Assembly (NCBI RefSeq): GCF_029581355.1
Contig: NZ_CP120849.1
Coordinates: forward strand, 32,501-96,500
Length of the DNA stretch: 64,000 nt
Reading direction: 5' to 3'
DNA from: Parabacteroides chongii
Lineage (GTDB): Bacteria > Bacteroidota > Bacteroidia > Bacteroidales > Tannerellaceae
In this document: in pieces, positions 26,457-34,794 of the stretch
Numbering within the stretch: the stretch's first letter is position 1
Layout of the letters: the number at the start of each line of letters is the position of its first letter
The notes under the pieces: generated by a model
Databases searched by the model: none
Told to the model about the DNA's origin: nothing
What the model saw: only the letters and a program-made list of their open reading frames with translations
Translations under genes and position numbers: made by a program

Positions 26457-27077
26457 TCATGTTAATGTGGTAGGCAATGCCTTTATTAGCCCCGGCAGAC
26501 AACTCCGGATCTTACTGACAGGCCAATTCCACCATTCCAACTTCAGTAATCGTTCTATTACATCAGCATCAAAACGTTTGCGAATTTCCCTGGCAGGAAC
26601 TCCGCCTACAATAGTATAAGGAGGTACATCTTTAGTTACAACAGCACGCGTTCCGATAATTGCCCCGTCACCAATATGTACTCCCGCCATAATCACAGCT
26701 TCATAACCGATCCACACATCGTTACCAATCACAATATCTCCTTTATTATCCCATGCGGAGGTTATGTCAGCCTTGTCTAATTCCCATTCCTCATAAAACA
26801 ACGGAAAAGTATACGTTGATAATGATTTCAATGCGTGATTAGCGCAATTAAATAAGAACTTCACACCACAAGCGATAGAACAGAATTTACCGATCACCAA
26901 CTTCTCCTGATGGATGGGATAATGATAGAGCACATTGTTCTTTTCAAAAAATAACGGATCGGAAACAAAATCATTATAAATTGTATAATCACCAATCTCT
27001 ATTTGCGGATCTTTTACTACGGCATTCAAATACACCGTCTGTTTATCTCCCGCACGCGGATATATTTTCGTCATCAT
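26457..27077 (-). CDS. CatB/Vat-like hexapeptide acetyltransferase
   Basis: 206 residues. The left-handed beta-helix repeats are visible ([67 protein letters not shown]), with the catalytic histidine in [10 protein letters not shown]. It belongs to the xenobiotic acetyltransferase group that includes CatB and Vat. Many chromosomal members have unknown substrates, so resistance to chloramphenicol or streptogramins cannot be claimed. Its neighbour 12 bp upstream on the same strand is a MATE pump. Confidence 0.88.
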   Translation of the reverse strand: MMTKIYPRAGDKQTVYLNAVVKDPQIEIGDYTIYNDFVSDPLFFEKNNVLYHYPIHQEKLVIGKFCSIACGVKFLFNCANHALKSLSTYTFPLFYEEWELDKADITSAWDNKGDIVIGNDVWIGYEAVIMAGVHIGDGAIIGTRAVVTKDVPPYTIVGGVPAREIRKRFDADVIERLLKLEWWNWPVSKIRSCLPGLIKALPTTLT

Positions 27078-27089
27078 AACTTTCTGATA

Positions 27090-28382
27090 TTAATAATGTT
27101 TTCTTTTCAAATAAATAATGGATTGGACTGCCAATAGAATCACAAAAAGATATTCTGCAGTCAAATAGATAGCTAAAGAAGCATTTGTACAATGGCTTAA
27201 CCAATAAAGATAAATCAGGTAAATAACAGTTGTCGTCACCTGAAATATAAATGTAATTATTGTCTTACCGGTTCCTCCAACAGCATTTAGATATACATAA
27301 CCAGGTAGAGCAAAGGTATAATTCAACAACATTACTACAAAAGGTGTAAACGCTAATTCCACCAATTGTCGGTTATCCGTATAAAAACCTATAATCCATT
27401 GATTACACAACAAGGCAACTCCAACCAACGGTAAACCGATAGCATATCCCAATTTGAGTATCTTCCGGCAGATAGGAAAAGCGGTATTTCTATCTCCGGC
27501 TCCTATCATATTACTGACCAGCGATCCGGTAGTAACAGCAAAAGAATTTGCTATGACAAAAAATATGGCAGATACACTTCTGGTAATATTAGAAATAGCC
27601 AATTCCATCTCTCCCAGATGCTCTATAGCGATAAAAAACAAAAACCACGGAGCCACGCTGATAAAAGCATGCAACATACTCCATACCGACAATTTCAACA
27701 CAGCAACAAGTACCCGTCCATCATAGACAAACTTCAATCCATACTTCTGCTTATCTATTTTCTTCCACATATAGATACAAAGTATGACAAAAGACCCCAT
27801 CTCAGCCAACGATGAAGCTATTGCCGCACCGGAAATACCTAATCCCCAAACAAATATCAGCAAGTAATTGAAAGGTATATTGATCAAAACAGCCACCATA
27901 GCAGCCCATGACAATGCTTTGGTCAGTGTTATCCCGACAAAGAAAGAGCGGATTGCCAGGAAAGGAAACGAGAATAACAGTCCGAAACTACGCCAATCCA
28001 GATACCGAATCACTGCCTGATAAATTTCCGGAGAAGAAATCAATCGTTCCAAGAGACACGGAGATACAATACGAAGTAACAAACAAAGAAGGATAGCCAA
28101 TCCTGAAAGGAAATAGATTCCCTGAATAAATGTTTTTCCTGTTTCTTTATATCTCTGCTCTCCATTTCTTCGGGCCAGCATCACCTGCAACCCGATACTA
28201 AACCCAAACCCCAGCATATAAACTGCCAGATAGTAGATCCCCGCAATAGCCGATGCTCCCAACTCTATTTCTCCGACATGCCCTAAAAAGACCGCATCGG
28301 TAATATTAATTAATTGTTCCATTAAAATGCTCATCATCACCGGAAAATTGATGAGCCATATCTGTTTATATGTATAATTCAT
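27090..28382 (-). CDS. MATE-family efflux transporter
   Basis: 430 residues with about 12 hydrophobic segments arranged as two related halves. The start LINFPVMMSILMEQLINITDAVFLGHVG is the typical first MATE helix. The protein exports cationic compounds or drugs in exchange for Na+ or H+; its substrate is unknown. It is cotranscribed with the acetyltransferase and diverges from a PAS-LuxR regulator. Confidence 0.93.
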   Translation of the reverse strand: MNYTYKQIWLINFPVMMSILMEQLINITDAVFLGHVGEIELGASAIAGIYYLAVYMLGFGFSIGLQVMLARRNGEQRYKETGKTFIQGIYFLSGLAILLCLLLRIVSPCLLERLISSPEIYQAVIRYLDWRSFGLLFSFPFLAIRSFFVGITLTKALSWAAMVAVLINIPFNYLLIFVWGLGISGAAIASSLAEMGSFVILCIYMWKKIDKQKYGLKFVYDGRVLVAVLKLSVWSMLHAFISVAPWFLFFIAIEHLGEMELAISNITRSVSAIFFVIANSFAVTTGSLVSNMIGAGDRNTAFPICRKILKLGYAIGLPLVGVALLCNQWIIGFYTDNRQLVELAFTPFVVMLLNYTFALPGYVYLNAVGGTGKTIITFIFQVTTTVIYLIYLYWLSHCTNASLAIYLTAEYLFVILLAVQSIIYLKRKHY

Positions 28383-28711
28383 TGCTCAACTGTAATAACA
28401 CGTTACAGCACACTGTATTCAAAACAGTCCGCCATTCCTCAAATTCATAAATAAAAGGGAATAAAACTCTGTGGCAAATAAAATCATATTATTTGTCAAA
28501 TAGCTGAATAGCTTTATTGAAGAAGGCTATTCGTTGAGCGTAGCTATATACAGAGCTGATTTTTCATTGTTGAACAATCTTTGTTTTTGGGTTCTTCTTT
28601 CTACAAATGTAGAATAATTAAATCAAATTAGTTATGTTTGCAAAGCTAAATAAAACAACTGTAATATCAGCCATCCGGCTTCGTTAATTATTACATTAAG
28701 AATCATATCCT
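28383..28711. promoter_or_regulatory. Divergent control region, MATE pump and PAS-LuxR gene
   Basis: A plus-strand TATGTTTG box (28633-28640) precedes the LuxR gene. A minus-strand TACATTTG box (28611-28604) lies inside the palindrome TTCTACA-AA-TGTAGAA (28599-28614), which could be an operator for the pump operon. The 329 bp hold no gene. Confidence 0.55.
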
Positions 28712-29473
28712 ATGAAATCAACAGATATCACCCGGGAAGAATTGTGGGCACAACAAAACTTATCTGCTGCCGAGATCGACTACTCGATCTGGGAACGCGA
28801 CAGGTCTATGCTCCATCAAATCTCAAAGATAAGCCATACCTGTACATTTGTCGTGGACGTGTATAAATGCAGATATGCCTTTGCCTCTCCCAACTTCACA
28901 GACTTATTAGGATATGACAGCCATAAAATCGCCACTCTGGAGAAACAAGGGGATTACCTGGAATCGCGTATTCATCCTGACGACCGCCAACAACTGGCAG
29001 ACCTTCAGATCCGACTGGGACAGTTTATTTACAGTCTTCCCGCCGAAAAACGGAACGATTATTGCAATATATACAGCTTTCGTGTCCGTGATGCCCGACA
29101 ACAATATATACGTGTCATCAGCAAACAACAAGTGTTGGAACAGAGCATTAACGGAAAAGCATGGCTCATACTAGGCAATATGGATATATCTCCAAATCAA
29201 AAGGAATCCAGACTAGTCGATTGCACAGTTGTCAACCGCAGAAACGGAGAAATATTCTTCCCATCCCCTCATTCGCAAACAAACCTTACTCCACGGGAGA
29301 CAGAAATACTACGTCTTATCCAACAGGGACTTTTGAGTAAGGAGATAGCCCATCGACTTTGTATCAGTATCCATACAGTAAATATTCATCGACAAAATCT
29401 ATTGCGCAAATTAGGAGTACAAAATTCTATTGAAGCAATAAAAGCAGGATTAGCAGCCGGATTACTTAGTTAA
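28712..29473 (+). CDS. PAS-like sensor with LuxR-type HTH
   Basis: 253 residues. Same architecture as the island regulator at 18614: an N-terminal sensor (IDYSIWERDRSML, FTDLLGYDSHK, SRIHPDDR) and a C-terminal GerE domain (LTPRETEILRLIQQGLLSKEIAHRL, HTVNIHRQNLLRKL). It diverges from the MATE-acetyltransferase operon, so it is a good candidate to control it. No receiver domain is present. Confidence 0.9.
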   Translation: MKSTDITREELWAQQNLSAAEIDYSIWERDRSMLHQISKISHTCTFVVDVYKCRYAFASPNFTDLLGYDSHKIATLEKQGDYLESRIHPDDRQQLADLQIRLGQFIYSLPAEKRNDYCNIYSFRVRDARQQYIRVISKQQVLEQSINGKAWLILGNMDISPNQKESRLVDCTVVNRRNGEIFFPSPHSQTNLTPRETEILRLIQQGLLSKEIAHRLCISIHTVNIHRQNLLRKLGVQNSIEAIKAGLAAGLLS

Positions 29474-29508
29474 AACAGCATAACCGGAGTCTCTAAACGG
29501 ATGATAGT

Positions 29509-30093
29509 TTATGGCATCCATTCAACAACACCTGTCACCGGATGCAGTTTTCTCCACTCTGAAAAATCAGCATAATTTCTGATTCCATCCTGAATAACCG
29601 CCTGATAATACTCCACTCCTATTATCTTTTCCGTCTCAGGAGTTTCATATTTCAATTGTAAGATAGCCTGTCTGGTTTCATCCGTCAGGAGTGCTTCGAT
29701 CCTATCGGCTACTTTCTCAAAATAACCGTCATAACGAGAGCCTTTCCGAATATGGATCATATCGATCTGCCAAAGTTCACCGGCTAGTTCCTGATACCAG
29801 GCATGCCACTCCACACACTCCTCAACCGTATGCAGCAGATTTGCACATTCTATTTTTCTGATAAACGGATTTTCAGCCAACCTTGCCATCGCCTGAAAGC
29901 TATCGGACAAACTCAATGGAGAAGAATAAATATGAAAATCGATATCCCGGTGTTTCATCAGCAGACCTGTACGCAAAGACCCCACCATATTTACTTCTGC
30001 CCCGATACTTTTCCAGGCTGGGATAATACCACTGTTTTCCACTACTTTCCAGGCTTCCTGCTGGTTCTGCCATGCCATATCAAGAATATTCAT
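29509..30093 (-). CDS. Nucleotidyltransferase-like protein
   Basis: 194 residues. GSLRTGLLMKHRDIDFHIY near residues 38-56 has the GS...D-x-D pattern of nucleotidyltransferase-fold enzymes. Homologs are sometimes annotated as phosphoglycerate mutase family proteins, which I think is a propagated error. The later region (WHAWYQELAGELWQIDMIHI) is conserved in the family. Substrate unknown. It ends 35 bp from the LuxR gene, convergent with it. Confidence 0.72.
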   Translation of the reverse strand: MNILDMAWQNQQEAWKVVENSGIIPAWKSIGAEVNMVGSLRTGLLMKHRDIDFHIYSSPLSLSDSFQAMARLAENPFIRKIECANLLHTVEECVEWHAWYQELAGELWQIDMIHIRKGSRYDGYFEKVADRIEALLTDETRQAILQLKYETPETEKIIGVEYYQAVIQDGIRNYADFSEWRKLHPVTGVVEWMP

Positions 30094-30272
30094 CTTCCAA
30101 TCTTTTAAAGTGAGTATGCAAAAGTAGAAAAAAGCCCAAAGATACCATATAGCTATAAATAACTATATCAGATCCAAAAACACTAGTCAAATATCTTTTA
30201 GCTGTTTCTTTACCAACAAATACTAACTTTATCGCGTTATTATATTATAAGAAAGAGTTCCTTTGCTTGCAA

Positions 30273-30905
30273 TCATCTATAGTTAGCCCGTGTCGGCACC
30301 TGGAAAGTCTCCTTTTCCGTCAGATAGCCATCCGAATCTTTAAGACGGATGGAAAAAGATGCTTCACCGCTTTTCAATTTGGGTTCTGCATGTACGGTAA
30401 TGGTATAACTCACTCGTCCGTGCGGACGGATTTCACGGATTATGGCCGGTTTGGATAGTTTTAGATATTTAGTTCCGCTTTCCGTTTTTATGATCGGTTC
30501 AATACTATAAGCCGGCTGGCGGCTCTCGTTACGCAAAATAAAAGAAATACGACAAGTCTCTCCGGCATCAATCATCTGATTTCCATTACGGTCTTCCAGA
30601 TAAATATCTTCAATAACCACATAAGGGCGGTCGTAACTTCTGTTATCATTCCGTACCCTATTATTATTACGCTGGTTTTGAGATGAAGCAGCCGCAGCAC
30701 CGACCACTGTCCCGCCTACCGAACCGACAAACGACCCTATCGCCTCGCCCCGGTATCCTCCGACAGAATGTCCGATCACCGCACCGGTAACCGTACCTGC
30801 CAGCATCCCGACCTGCGAACCCACAATCGTCCTCGATGTCGGATCCATTGTCGCACATCCCGTACAAAGTACGGAAGCCATCAATAATAGGATATAATTC
30901 TTCAT
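30273..30905 (-). CDS. Glycine-zipper lipoprotein
   Basis: 210 residues from ATG 30905; five more residues are possible upstream. Signal peptide with lipobox VLCTGC, then a glycine-zipper region (GTVTGAVIGHSVGGY, SFVGSVGGTVVGAAAA) that can insert in membranes. A polar Asn/Arg linker and a C-terminal beta-sandwich-like domain (NGNQMIDAGETCRISFILRN) follow. It is probably outer-membrane associated; function unknown. About 310 bp separate it from dnaX; bases 30921-31066 hold no gene. Confidence 0.85.
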   Translation of the reverse strand: MKNYILLLMASVLCTGCATMDPTSRTIVGSQVGMLAGTVTGAVIGHSVGGYRGEAIGSFVGSVGGTVVGAAAASSQNQRNNNRVRNDNRSYDRPYVVIEDIYLEDRNGNQMIDAGETCRISFILRNESRQPAYSIEPIIKTESGTKYLKLSKPAIIREIRPHGRVSYTITVHAEPKLKSGEASFSIRLKDSDGYLTEKETFQVPTRANYR

Positions 30906-31066
30906 GCCCATACCAATCAACGTTTTATTTATCCGCTAAAATACATCTATTCAGCGAATAAAGTCTAATCAAAAACACGATAATATTCGTCTAAACAGAA
31001 AACGGTCCTCCGATTACTATATAGATAAAACGTCTGAAACAGTCATTTTGTTCTATATCGCCTCAA

Positions 31067-32893
31067 TCAATCCAGCGTCAGGTTAAACTCATCCTTCAAC
31101 TTGGCAAGAACCGGATTCACGCTTAACAGATGTTCAAACTTTTCGGTAGAAGTATAAGCCAGATGTTTTTCATTGGTTTCCACAATCCGCACACGCATCT
31201 GTATACGGGTGTTTTTTAACTGGACACGCAGGTAATTCAGCAAGTCCACGCACCCGTTGCTCAACTCATCCTGCTGACCCGGATTATGAACGCCCACTTC
31301 AAAGAAATAATTCTCCTGCAAAACGGGTTTACAGTTGATCATTGTATTTTTCAGATACACCTTCTTTTCAATCATACCGCTTGCCGCGTAAGCATCCCAA
31401 CAACGAACCAGATCCTCCTGAGAAAAAGGGGTGACCATTTCCTGCACAGTCCGGCTCTCTTGTTGCGTCATTTGGTTTTTCGGTTTTTCAACCCCTATTT
31501 CTTTTAAGGAAGTACCCAAATGAGGCGGACGTGAACTCCTTTTCGGAACTGAATCCGGAGGTCCTTGCGGAATTTTCGTTGCCGATGAAGGCATATTTGT
31601 CGTTATCACTTGCCCATTACCACCATTCATTCCGACGGGTTGCTGGGGCATATGGTTGGGTATTTGTCCCGGTTGAACCTGCTGACGTACCGGTTGCCCT
31701 TGATGGACAGGCTGCGCACCTTGAGATACAGGCTGTCCGGAAGCACCGGAAGCAATCGGTTCAATTACTCCTTTTTTTTTATCATCGACAGCCTGTCCGA
31801 CCGTAGTCAACTGGCAAAGCTGGATAAGCGTCAGTTCGAGCAACAAACGTTTATTGCGGCTGGCACGATAGTTCAGATCGCAGGAATTAGCCAGTTCGAT
31901 CGCTTTAAAAAGCAACTGATCCGGACAACGTTTCGCCATCTCCTTATAACGTTCGCGGATGGAAGCACCGACTTCAAAGAGTATCAGCGTCGCCTCATCC
32001 TTGCAGACCAACAGATCGCGGAAATGAGCAGCTAGACCGGTGATGATGTTCTGCCCGTCAAAACCTTTACTTAATATTTCATTCAGTATGAGGATAGAAG
32101 AGCGGACATTTCCTGCCAGAATAGCATCCGTAAGACGGAAATAATATTCGTAGTCAAGCACATTCAAGTTGTCGATAACAGCCTGATAGGTGATATTTCC
32201 GTTGGTAAAGCTGACTACCTGGTCGAAAATAGACAAAGCGTCACGCATACCTCCGTCAGCTTTCTGAGCGATTACGTTCAAAGCTTCCGGTTCCGCCGTT
32301 ACATTTTCCTGCGAAGAGACGTATTCGAGGTGCTCCACCATATCCGTTATTGAAATACGGGAAAAATCATAAATCTGACAACGCGACAAGATAGTCGGCA
32401 GCACTTTATGCTTTTCAGTAGTAGCCAGAATAAACAGGGCATGATGAGGAGGTTCTTCCAACGTTTTCAAAAAGGCATTGAAAGCCGCCGAACTCAGCAT
32501 ATGCACTTCATCGATAATAAATACTTTGTATTTCCCGATAGCAGGCGGAATACGTACCTGGTCGATCAGCGAACGGATATCGTCCACCGAGTTGTTGGAG
32601 GCGGCATCCAGTTCATGGATATTATAAGAACGCTGCTCATTGAAAGCCTGGCACGATTCGCATTCGTTGCAGGCTTCACCATCGGCTGTCGGGTTCAGGC
32701 AGTTGATCGTTTTAGCAAAGATACGTGCACACGAAGTTTTCCCGACACCACGCGGTCCACAAAAAAGATAGGCATGAGCGAGCTTGTTACTTTGTATTGC
32801 ATTTTTTAGTGTAGTGGTAAGAGACTTTTGCCCTACGACACTACGAAAAGTAGAGGGGCGATATTTTCTTGCCGATACAATATAATTGTCCAT
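31067..32893 (-). CDS. dnaX: DNA polymerase III subunit gamma/tau
   Basis: 608 residues from ATG 32893. It is the clamp-loader ATPase that organises the replication fork. Walker A GPRGVGKT (46-53), a four-cysteine zinc module (NCLNPTADGEACNECESC) and Walker B FIIDEVH are visible, followed by the sensor motif region. A Gln/Pro-rich linker (about 380-440) leads to the C-terminal tau part. No slippery A-run for frameshifting stands out. It is divergent from the FtsB/DivIC-like gene; both promoters overlap. Confidence 0.96.
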   Translation of the reverse strand: MDNYIVSARKYRPSTFRSVVGQKSLTTTLKNAIQSNKLAHAYLFCGPRGVGKTSCARIFAKTINCLNPTADGEACNECESCQAFNEQRSYNIHELDAASNNSVDDIRSLIDQVRIPPAIGKYKVFIIDEVHMLSSAAFNAFLKTLEEPPHHALFILATTEKHKVLPTILSRCQIYDFSRISITDMVEHLEYVSSQENVTAEPEALNVIAQKADGGMRDALSIFDQVVSFTNGNITYQAVIDNLNVLDYEYYFRLTDAILAGNVRSSILILNEILSKGFDGQNIITGLAAHFRDLLVCKDEATLILFEVGASIRERYKEMAKRCPDQLLFKAIELANSCDLNYRASRNKRLLLELTLIQLCQLTTVGQAVDDKKKGVIEPIASGASGQPVSQGAQPVHQGQPVRQQVQPGQIPNHMPQQPVGMNGGNGQVITTNMPSSATKIPQGPPDSVPKRSSRPPHLGTSLKEIGVEKPKNQMTQQESRTVQEMVTPFSQEDLVRCWDAYAASGMIEKKVYLKNTMINCKPVLQENYFFEVGVHNPGQQDELSNGCVDLLNYLRVQLKNTRIQMRVRIVETNEKHLAYTSTEKFEHLLSVNPVLAKLKDEFNLTLD

Positions 32894-32916
32894 TCTTTGC
32901 TTTTTTATTAACAATA

Positions 32917-32948
32917 CAAAGATATACAAAATAATTCATTTACCTTTG
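32917..32948. promoter_or_regulatory. Overlapping divergent -7 boxes, dnaX and ftsB-like gene
   Basis: Minus strand TATCTTTG (32924-32917) for dnaX and plus strand TACCTTTG (32941-32948) for the FtsB/DivIC-like gene. -33 elements are poor. Confidence 0.6.
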
Positions 32949-32963
32949 CAAAAACGAAGTTCC

Positions 32964-33269
32964 ATGTCACGCATAAAAGACTTTTACAACAAGTATCTAT
33001 CCAAGATAAATGCCTATTGGCTGGTTATCATCGGATTTCTGATCCTCACTTTTACGGTGGGCGACAGCAATTTGTATAAGCGGTATACGTACGACGAAAA
33101 AATCCGCAGCCTGGAAAAAGAGATCAAACACTATCAGAAAGAGATTGAGATAAACAGTAAGAAACTGAACGATCTTCGCACCGACAAGGAAGGTTTGGAA
33201 CGGTTCGCCCGTGAAGAGTATTTCATGAAGAAGCCGAATGAAGACGTCTATATCATCAAAAAGAAATAA
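32964..33269 (+). CDS. FtsB/DivIC-like cell division protein
   Basis: 101 residues from ATG 32964, placed 15 bp after a TACCTTTG box. A short cytosolic start, one membrane helix (YWLVIIGFLILTFTVG) and a periplasmic coiled coil (EKIRSLEKEIKHYQKEIEI), ending in LERFAREEYFMKKPNEDVY, match septum-formation initiators. It should act in the divisome with FtsL and FtsQ. Its stop codon overlaps the next start (TAATG). Confidence 0.88.
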   Translation: MSRIKDFYNKYLSKINAYWLVIIGFLILTFTVGDSNLYKRYTYDEKIRSLEKEIKHYQKEIEINSKKLNDLRTDKEGLERFAREEYFMKKPNEDVYIIKKK

Positions 33270-33595
33270 TGAATCAAAAAGCAAGAACTATCATTTTTAA
33301 TACGGCCGGTTTACTGATACTGGCAGGTGCTGTACTGTTCCTTACCAAATGGTTTCTGGCACCCTATCTATTTGCCGTAGGTGCTGCCGGAATGGCGGTC
33401 TGTTTCCTCACATTACCTACCCAGGAGATGGAGTTTCGCGAACGTCGTCTGCACCGTTTCAACGTGATCGCTTCCATTCTGATGATCTGTGCCTCCGGAC
33501 TCATGTTCAAGGATATGAAAGAATGGGTGATCTGCCTGACAATTGCAGCCATCCTGCTGCTCTACTCCTCATTCGTTTCAGGTAAAAAGAAATAA
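33269..33595 (+). CDS. Small membrane protein
   Basis: 108 residues with about four hydrophobic segments (IIFNTAGLLILAGAVLFL, APYLFAVGAAGMAVCFL, FNVIASILMICASGLMF, WVICLTIAAILLLYSSF). It is translationally coupled to the FtsB-like gene by an overlapping TAATG. This pairing is familiar from Bacteroidales, but no function is known to me. Confidence 0.8.
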   Translation: MNQKARTIIFNTAGLLILAGAVLFLTKWFLAPYLFAVGAAGMAVCFLTLPTQEMEFRERRLHRFNVIASILMICASGLMFKDMKEWVICLTIAAILLLYSSFVSGKKK

Positions 33596-33611
33596 ATACA
33601 TTCTATGTTTT

Positions 33612-33702
33612 CCCCAAAATATTTTTTCCTGTGGGGAATTTCACCCATCACTGTGGGGATAAAGTCCCACGTATATGGGGATTTTCACCCACTAGAGTGG
33701 GG
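33612..33702. repeat. Palindrome array, CCCAC/GTGGG units
   Basis: Units CACCCATCACTGTGGGG (33642-33658), CCCACGTATATGGGG (33666-33680) and CACCCACTAGAGTGGGG (33686-33702) have centres about 23 and 21 bp apart. A looser first unit spans 33612-33636. It lies just after the stop codon of the small membrane protein. Design and period resemble the arrays at 2725 and 55814, but the sequence differs. Confidence 0.7.
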
Positions 33703-33743
33703 ATTTTTTTTTACTGTAATAGAAATTATACATAATGACATAA

Positions 33744-33776
33744 AAAAAGCTGTTACAATACTGCAACAGCTTTTTC
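33744..33776. terminator. Bidirectional terminator
   Basis: Stem AAAAAGCTGTT with AACAGCTTTTT between converging genes. Confidence 0.85.
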
Positions 33777-33799
33777 TATATATTACTTTTAATCTTTGC

Positions 33800-34405
33800 T
33801 TACTTTCCGCTGGAATAGCTCTTGTTTAATAAGTCGATCAATTCGTTTGTGATATCGTAAGCATCGCCTGCCAGCAAAATATTGTCTTCTGCCGTATTGC
33901 TGAAAATTACCTGATATCCTTTATCCTTATTATATACTTTCAGTTTTGAAACAACTGTATCACGAAGCTGTTCGTTCAACTTCTGGCGTTCTACCAACAG
34001 ATCTTGTGACAATTTAGCATCCAGGTCTTTCAGTTCCTGTTCTTTTTTCATCAAACGTTCCTGTTCCTGTTGAGCTCTTTCACGAGTAAGGAAGGCATTA
34101 TTTTCCATTTTACGATAGAACTCCTGCACTTCGGTCTGCAAGGTACGTGCCTGCTGAGTTACATTCGCACGCGAATTTTCTTCTTTTTTCAGGAGCTGTT
34201 CATTCAGATCCTTGAAATAATTATAATTAAGCAAAAGTGAATCGACATTGACATAAGCGATAGGAAGCAGATTCGTTGTATCGCCTTCTCCGGATGCAAA
34301 TGTTTTTGTTACAGTCGATTCTTTCTTGTCGGAAAATTGCATTATGAACAATATCACGACAGCCACCGCGAGCACACCATTAATTACGTAGTTAATGTTC
34401 TTCAT
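33800..34405 (-). CDS. OmpH/Skp-like periplasmic protein
   Basis: 201 residues. An N-terminal membrane anchor or uncleaved signal (VINGVLAVAVVILFIMQF) is followed by PIAYVNVDSLLLNYNYFKDL, the OmpH start motif. A long coiled coil (about residues 70-150) comes next, then a compact end. Skp-type proteins bind unfolded outer-membrane proteins in the periplasm. It lies 23 bp after a small membrane-protein gene on the same strand. Confidence 0.87.
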   Translation of the reverse strand: MKNINYVINGVLAVAVVILFIMQFSDKKESTVTKTFASGEGDTTNLLPIAYVNVDSLLLNYNYFKDLNEQLLKKEENSRANVTQQARTLQTEVQEFYRKMENNAFLTRERAQQEQERLMKKEQELKDLDAKLSQDLLVERQKLNEQLRDTVVSKLKVYNKDKGYQVIFSNTAEDNILLAGDAYDITNELIDLLNKSYSSGK

Positions 34406-34428
34406 AAAGTGTAAATTAAATCCTTATT

Positions 34429-34647
34429 TTATTCTTCTATTTCTTTCAACCGATCATATAGATTCTTTTGCTTGGCCTGTTCCCGGTCTTGCGTTTTCGC
34501 ACAATGTATCCCTTTTTTACCTAGTGCTCTGTTACCACCCACATGCGTATTCGGGAAGCGTCCTCCTTTCTTGAATATCACTTTTATGGCAAGCAACACA
34601 ACACAAATAACAAGAATTATGACCGTAAGCAATATCGTTGTAAGCAT
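34429..34647 (-). CDS. Small membrane protein
   Basis: 72 residues: one N-terminal membrane helix (TTILLTVIILVICVVLLAIKVIF), then a basic segment FKKGGRFPNTHVGGNRALGK with a downstream Cys, and a charged end. A minus-strand TATATTTG box (34675-34668) lies about 20 bp before the ATG. It is probably cotranscribed with the OmpH-like gene. Function unknown. Confidence 0.75.
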   Translation of the reverse strand: MLTTILLTVIILVICVVLLAIKVIFKKGGRFPNTHVGGNRALGKKGIHCAKTQDREQAKQKNLYDRLKEIEE

Positions 34648-34794
34648 TTTCTCTATATTTGTGGACGCAAATATAAGAGTTTAAGTGATTACAAAGTATC
34701 TTTTTGGTATTTAATTCTACTTTTTTTCATACACAACTCGAAAAACGATCACATTATTAACTATAGAGTAACATCTATAATATATTGTAACATT

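Noticed and set aside
26457-27077. Streptogramin (Vat) or chloramphenicol (CatB) resistance gene
   Set aside because: The family is right, but substrate cannot be told from sequence and many chromosomal members are not resistance enzymes.
29509-30093. Phosphoglycerate mutase
   Set aside because: No RHG histidine motif is present; the GS...DxD pattern points to a nucleotidyltransferase-like fold.
32886-32963. Upstream extension of the FtsB-like gene
   Set aside because: The extra 26 residues would be encoded across the divergent promoters; the ATG at 32964 directly follows the TACCTTTG box.
34543-34794. Upstream extension of pepD
   Set aside because: The added segment overlaps the opposite small membrane-protein gene and its promoter, and family members start at the chosen ATG.
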